Source: Rhodovulum kholense
GTDB taxonomy: Bacteria > Pseudomonadota > Alphaproteobacteria > Rhodobacterales > Rhodobacteraceae
Length of the DNA stretch: 64,000 nt
Reading direction: 5' to 3'
Assembly: GCF_003053725.1 (NCBI RefSeq)
Contig: NZ_QAYC01000009.1
Span: forward strand, 1-64,000
Shown: piece by piece, positions 60,829 through 64,000 of the stretch
Position numbering within the stretch: position 1 is the stretch's first letter
Layout of the letters: each line of letters starts with the position of its first letter
Position numbers and translations under genes: made by a program
Notes under the pieces: generated by a model
Told to the model about the DNA's origin: nothing
What the model saw: only the letters and a program-made list of their open reading frames with translations
Databases searched by the model: none

Positions 60829-63084
60829 TCAGCGGCGGGTCCGCTTGACCTTGCGCTTGACCTTGTCGGATTTCGCCTTGGCGCCCACCACCTTGCGCCG
60901 CACCGGCTTGCCGCGCCCGCGCACGGCACCGCGCGGCACCGCCCGGTCCTCGATCGACAGAAGCTCGAAGGTCAGCCCGCCTGTTACCGGCACTGCCTCG
61001 GCAAGCCGCACCGTCACCCGCTGGCCGATGCCGATCACCAGCCCGCTATTGGACCCCATCAGGGTCTGGGCGTCGCGGTCGTGGTGGAAATACTCGTTCC
61101 CGAGCTCGCGGATCGGAATGAGCCCGTCCGCCCCGGTCTCGTCGAGAGAGACGAAGACACCGAACCGGGCGATTCCCGAGATCCGGCCGCCAAATTCGTT
61201 GCCCACCCGTTCCGACAGATAGGCCGCAAGGTAGCGGTCGGTGGTGTCGCGCTCGGCCGCCATCGAGCGCCGCTCGGTCTCGCTGATATGCTTGGCCGTT
61301 GCTTCCAGTTCGTCCACATCCTCGGGACTGAGCCCGTCCTTGCCCCAGCCATGGGCCGAGATCAGCGCCCGGTGCACGATCAGATCGGCATAGCGCCGGA
61401 TCGGCGAGGTGAAATGGGCATAGGATTTCAGCGCCAGACCGAAATGGCCGAAATTCTCGGGGAAGTAATAGGCCTGGGTCATCGAGCGCAGCGTCGAGAG
61501 GTTGATCAGCTCGGAAAACTCGGTCCCCATCGCCTGATCAAGCAGGTCGTTCAGCTGGCGGGTATGCAGCACCTGCCCCTTGGCCAGCGTGAAGCCCGAG
61601 GCGCCCGCCACCTCGCGCAGCGCATCGAGCTTTTCGGGGCTCGGCTCTTCATGGACCCGGAACAGAAGCGGGCGTTGCAGCCGGGTGAGTTCCTCGGCGG
61701 CGGCGACATTGGCCAGCACCATGAATTCCTCGATCAGCCGGTGCGCATCCAGCCGGTCGCGGAACTTCACCGAGGCCACCTTGCCCTCGTCGGACAGTTC
61801 GATCCGGCGCTCGGGCAGGTCTAGATCCAGCGGCTGGCGCGCCTCGCGGGCCCGGATCAGCGCTCGATAGGCGGCGTAAAGCGGGTGGATCACCTCCTCG
61901 AGCAAGGGCGCGATGCGCTCCGAGGGCGTGCCATCCTCGGCCGCCTGCACCTCCTCATAGGCGAAGGCCCCGGCCGATTGCATCAGCCCGCGGGTGAACC
62001 GGTGCGACAGCTTGTGGCCCGAGGCGTCGATCTTCATCCGGACCGCCATGCAGGCGCGCGGCACGCCCTCATGCAGCGAACACAGATCGCCCGACAGCCG
62101 GTCGGGCAGCATCGGCACCACCCGGTCGGGGAAATAGGTCGAATTGCCCCGCCGCCGCGCCTCGCGGTCAAGCCGCGAGCCCGGGGGCACGTAATGGGCG
62201 ACATCGGCGATGGCGACCCAAAGGACATGGCCGCCCGGATTGGCCGGGTCGTCATCGGGTATTGCCAGCACCGCGTCGTCGCGGTCGCGCGCGTCCGCGG
62301 GGTCGATGGTAACCAGCGGCAGTGCCCGCAGATCCTCGCGGTTGCCCAGCCCCGCGGGCTTGGCGCGGTCGGCCTCGGCGATCACCTCGTCGGGGAAGTC
62401 GTCGGGGATGCCATGCTGATGGATCGCGATCAGGCTGACCGCCTTCGGCGCGGTCGGGTCGCCCAGCCGCTCGACGATGCGGGCGCGCGGCAGGCCCATG
62501 CGGCCGCGCGGCCCCGCCAGTTCGGCCTCGACCAGTTCGCCATCCTTCGCGCCATGGGTCAGGCTGGCGGCGACCGTCCATTCCTTGTCGGCGCCCTTGT
62601 CGATGGGCACGATCCGCCCGCCCTCGGTCGCCTTGCGGAAGATCCCGAGGATGCGTTTCGGGTTCGAGCCGATCTTGCGGATCAGCCGCGCCTCGTACTG
62701 GTGATCCTCGGCGCGGACCTCCTGCAGCTTGGCAAGGATCCGGTCGCCCTCGCCCAGCGCGGCGTCGCTTTGCCGGGGCAGGTACAGCACCTTCGGCGCC
62801 GCGCCCTCGCCATGCCATTCCAGCGGCCGGGCAAAAAGATCGCCATCGGCATTGGGCGCGAGGATCGAGAGAACGGTCACCGGCGGCAGCTTTTCGGGGT
62901 CGCGGTAGGTGCGTTTGCGCTTTTCCAGATGGCCCTCGTCTTCAAGCTCCTTCAGCAGGCGCTTGAGGTCGATCCGGTCGGCCCCCTTCAGCCCGAACGC
63001 CTTGGCGATGTCGCGCTTGTTGGTCTGGCCGGGATGGGCGGCGATCCAGTCGAGGATCTCGGTCTTGGCGGGGATGCGGGTCAT
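60829..63084 (-). CDS. rnr: ribonuclease R
   Basis: 751 residues, normal RNase R length. RNase R is a processive 3'-to-5' exoribonuclease that degrades structured RNA. An N-terminal winged helix (KTEILDWIAAHPGQTNKRDIAKAFGLKGADRIDLKRLLKEL) and cold-shock domains are followed by the RNB catalytic domain (VTIDPADARDRDDAVLAI with the metal-binding aspartates, RRGNSTYFPDRVVPMLPDRLSGDLCSL, AYYFPENFGHFGLALKSYAHFTSPIRRYADLIVHR) and an S1 domain (GRISGIARFGVFVSLDETGADGLI). The basic tail RKVVGAKAKSDKVKRKVKR is typical. It lies 66 bp downstream of dapE on the same strand. Confidence 0.97.
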   Translation of the reverse strand: MTRIPAKTEILDWIAAHPGQTNKRDIAKAFGLKGADRIDLKRLLKELEDEGHLEKRKRTYRDPEKLPPVTVLSILAPNADGDLFARPLEWHGEGAAPKVLYLPRQSDAALGEGDRILAKLQEVRAEDHQYEARLIRKIGSNPKRILGIFRKATEGGRIVPIDKGADKEWTVAASLTHGAKDGELVEAELAGPRGRMGLPRARIVERLGDPTAPKAVSLIAIHQHGIPDDFPDEVIAEADRAKPAGLGNREDLRALPLVTIDPADARDRDDAVLAIPDDDPANPGGHVLWVAIADVAHYVPPGSRLDREARRRGNSTYFPDRVVPMLPDRLSGDLCSLHEGVPRACMAVRMKIDASGHKLSHRFTRGLMQSAGAFAYEEVQAAEDGTPSERIAPLLEEVIHPLYAAYRALIRAREARQPLDLDLPERRIELSDEGKVASVKFRDRLDAHRLIEEFMVLANVAAAEELTRLQRPLLFRVHEEPSPEKLDALREVAGASGFTLAKGQVLHTRQLNDLLDQAMGTEFSELINLSTLRSMTQAYYFPENFGHFGLALKSYAHFTSPIRRYADLIVHRALISAHGWGKDGLSPEDVDELEATAKHISETERRSMAAERDTTDRYLAAYLSERVGNEFGGRISGIARFGVFVSLDETGADGLIPIRELGNEYFHHDRDAQTLMGSNSGLVIGIGQRVTVRLAEAVPVTGGLTFELLSIEDRAVPRGAVRGRGKPVRRKVVGAKAKSDKVKRKVKRTRR

Positions 63085-63150
63085 GGCCGAGACCTAGCAC
63101 GCGGCCCCTTCGCCGTCAGCCGGAAAGCGCGGGCGCGTCGGCGAAACGGA

Positions 63151-64000
63151 TCAGCCGAAATAGCCGCTCAGGATGCGCGTGTAGATCCGCTTCAGCTCGT
63201 CGATCTGGGCGGTCTCGACCCGTTCGTCGACCTGATGCATGGTCTTGCCGACCAGCCCGAATTCGACCACCGGGCACAGATCCTTGACGAAGCGCGCATC
63301 CGACGTGCCGCCCGAGGTCGACAGCTCGGGCTGCCGCCCGGTCTCGGCCTCGACCGCATCGGCCACCAGCGCCGACAGCGGGCCCGGGGGCGTGACGAAG
63401 CTCTCGCCCGAGACCTTGATTTCCATCCCGATCTCGATGCCGGTCTCTTCGGTGACCCGGGCGGCCTCGGCGGCCATCCAGTCGGCCAGGCTCTCCGAGC
63501 TGTGCGCCTCGTTGAAGCGGATGTTGACGGTGGCCCGGCACTGGCCCGGAATGACATTGGTCGCCGGATTGCCGGTATCGAAGGTGGTCACGGCCAGCGT
63601 AGAGGGGTCGAAATGCCGGGTGCCCTGATCGAGACTGTAGGCATCAAGCCGCTGCACCAGCCGCGCCAGCGCCGGGATCGGGTTGCGGGCGCGCTGCGGA
63701 TAGGCGGAATGGCCCTGCACGCCGCGCGCGGTGAAATAAGCCGTCATCGACCCGCGCCGCCCGATCTTCATCATGTCGCCCATGGCCTCGCGGCAGGTGG
63801 GCTCGCCGACCAGACAGACCGCCATATGCTCGCCCTCGGTCTGCATCCAGTCCAGCAATGCGATGGTGCCATCGGTCGCGTCGCCCTCCTCGTCGCCGGT
63901 CAGGGTCAGCACGATGGCGCCATCGGGCGGGGTGTCGGTCACGAAGTCGATGGCGGCGGCGACGAAGGCCGCGACGCCCGACTTCATGTCGGTGGCGCCC
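63151..64000 (-). CDS. dapE: succinyl-diaminopimelate desuccinylase, C-terminal part (cut by window edge)
   Basis: About 283 codons to the right-hand edge; the N-terminus is outside. DapE hydrolyses N-succinyl-LL-diaminopimelate in lysine and peptidoglycan precursor synthesis. The visible part begins [19 protein letters not shown] (metal ligand Asp), then has [14 protein letters not shown] with the catalytic Glu pair, [38 protein letters not shown] of the dimerisation domain, [16 protein letters not shown], and near the end [15 protein letters not shown] and [18 protein letters not shown], with the last metal ligand His. All M20 motifs are intact. Confidence 0.96.
   Translation of the reverse strand, partial: GATDMKSGVAAFVAAAIDFVTDTPPDGAIVLTLTGDEEGDATDGTIALLDWMQTEGEHMAVCLVGEPTCREAMGDMMKIGRRGSMTAYFTARGVQGHSAYPQRARNPIPALARLVQRLDAYSLDQGTRHFDPSTLAVTTFDTGNPATNVIPGQCRATVNIRFNEAHSSESLADWMAAEAARVTEETGIEIGMEIKVSGESFVTPPGPLSALVADAVEAETGRQPELSTSGGTSDARFVKDLCPVVEFGLVGKTMHQVDERVETAQIDELKRIYTRILSGYFG

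Overview
The window is high-GC DNA from an alphaproteobacterium, most likely a member of the Rhodobacteraceae. The grounds are the gene content and order (a CtrA-type flagellar cluster with flaF and flbT, then ubiB-ubiE, mutM, crotonase, rpsT, dnaA-dnaN-recF-gyrB), the alphaproteobacterial LexA and CtrA motifs, and the protein sequences. The glucosylglycerol-phosphate operon suggests a halotolerant or marine lineage. No species can be named from sequence alone.

Region 1 (1-1513) holds the start of a chemoreceptor and, just upstream of it, a secreted PDC/Cache-like protein that may be its periplasmic partner. Region 2 (1985-28072) is a large flagellar cluster. fliF-fliH-fliN-fliP run leftward and fliL-(DUF6468-like)-motE-like-motA-(805 aa periplasmic protein) run rightward from a shared CtrA site. 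Then come flhA-fliR-flhB-(FliJ-like), a leftward block fliL2-flgH-flgA-flgG-flgF-fliQ-fliE-flgC-flgB, rightward fliI, a DUF1217/FlgG chimera, flbT, flaF, flagellin fliC behind a CtrA site, flgN-like, flgJ-like, and rightward fliK-flgD. fliG, fliM, motB, flgE, flgI, flgK and flgL are not here and must be encoded elsewhere.

Region 3 (28112-40552) is conserved housekeeping: ubiB and ubiE (ubiquinone), mutM (repair), an enoyl-CoA hydratase, rpsT, dnaA, dnaN, recF, a VOC protein and a LysE exporter wedged before gyrB, and gyrB. Region 4 (40553-42032) is a gene wrecked by several frameshifts.

Region 5 (42033-49194) is the most unusual. A convergent S41 peptidase faces a leftward set, read in transcription order: a NadD-type adenylyltransferase, larE, larB, a short larC, then (behind its own promoter and an operator-like inverted repeat) a radical SAM/SPASM enzyme, an aldo/keto reductase with two 4Fe-4S motifs, and a 137-residue protein with six perfect Cys-Gly-Thr repeats. 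NadD makes nicotinate adenine dinucleotide, the substrate of LarB, so this half looks like a complete nickel-pincer nucleotide pathway without a LarA racemase. The other half looks like a peptide-modification system. I do not recognise this combination as a described system.

Region 6 (49292-64000) contains a glucosylglycerol operon (gpsA-HAD phosphatase-ggpS), an lrgAB pair with a divergent LysR regulator, a LexA-box-preceded dnaE2 that lacks its C-terminal OB region, a putative toxin/cargo gene abutting the truncation, a lytic transglycosylase, rnr and the 3' part of dapE.
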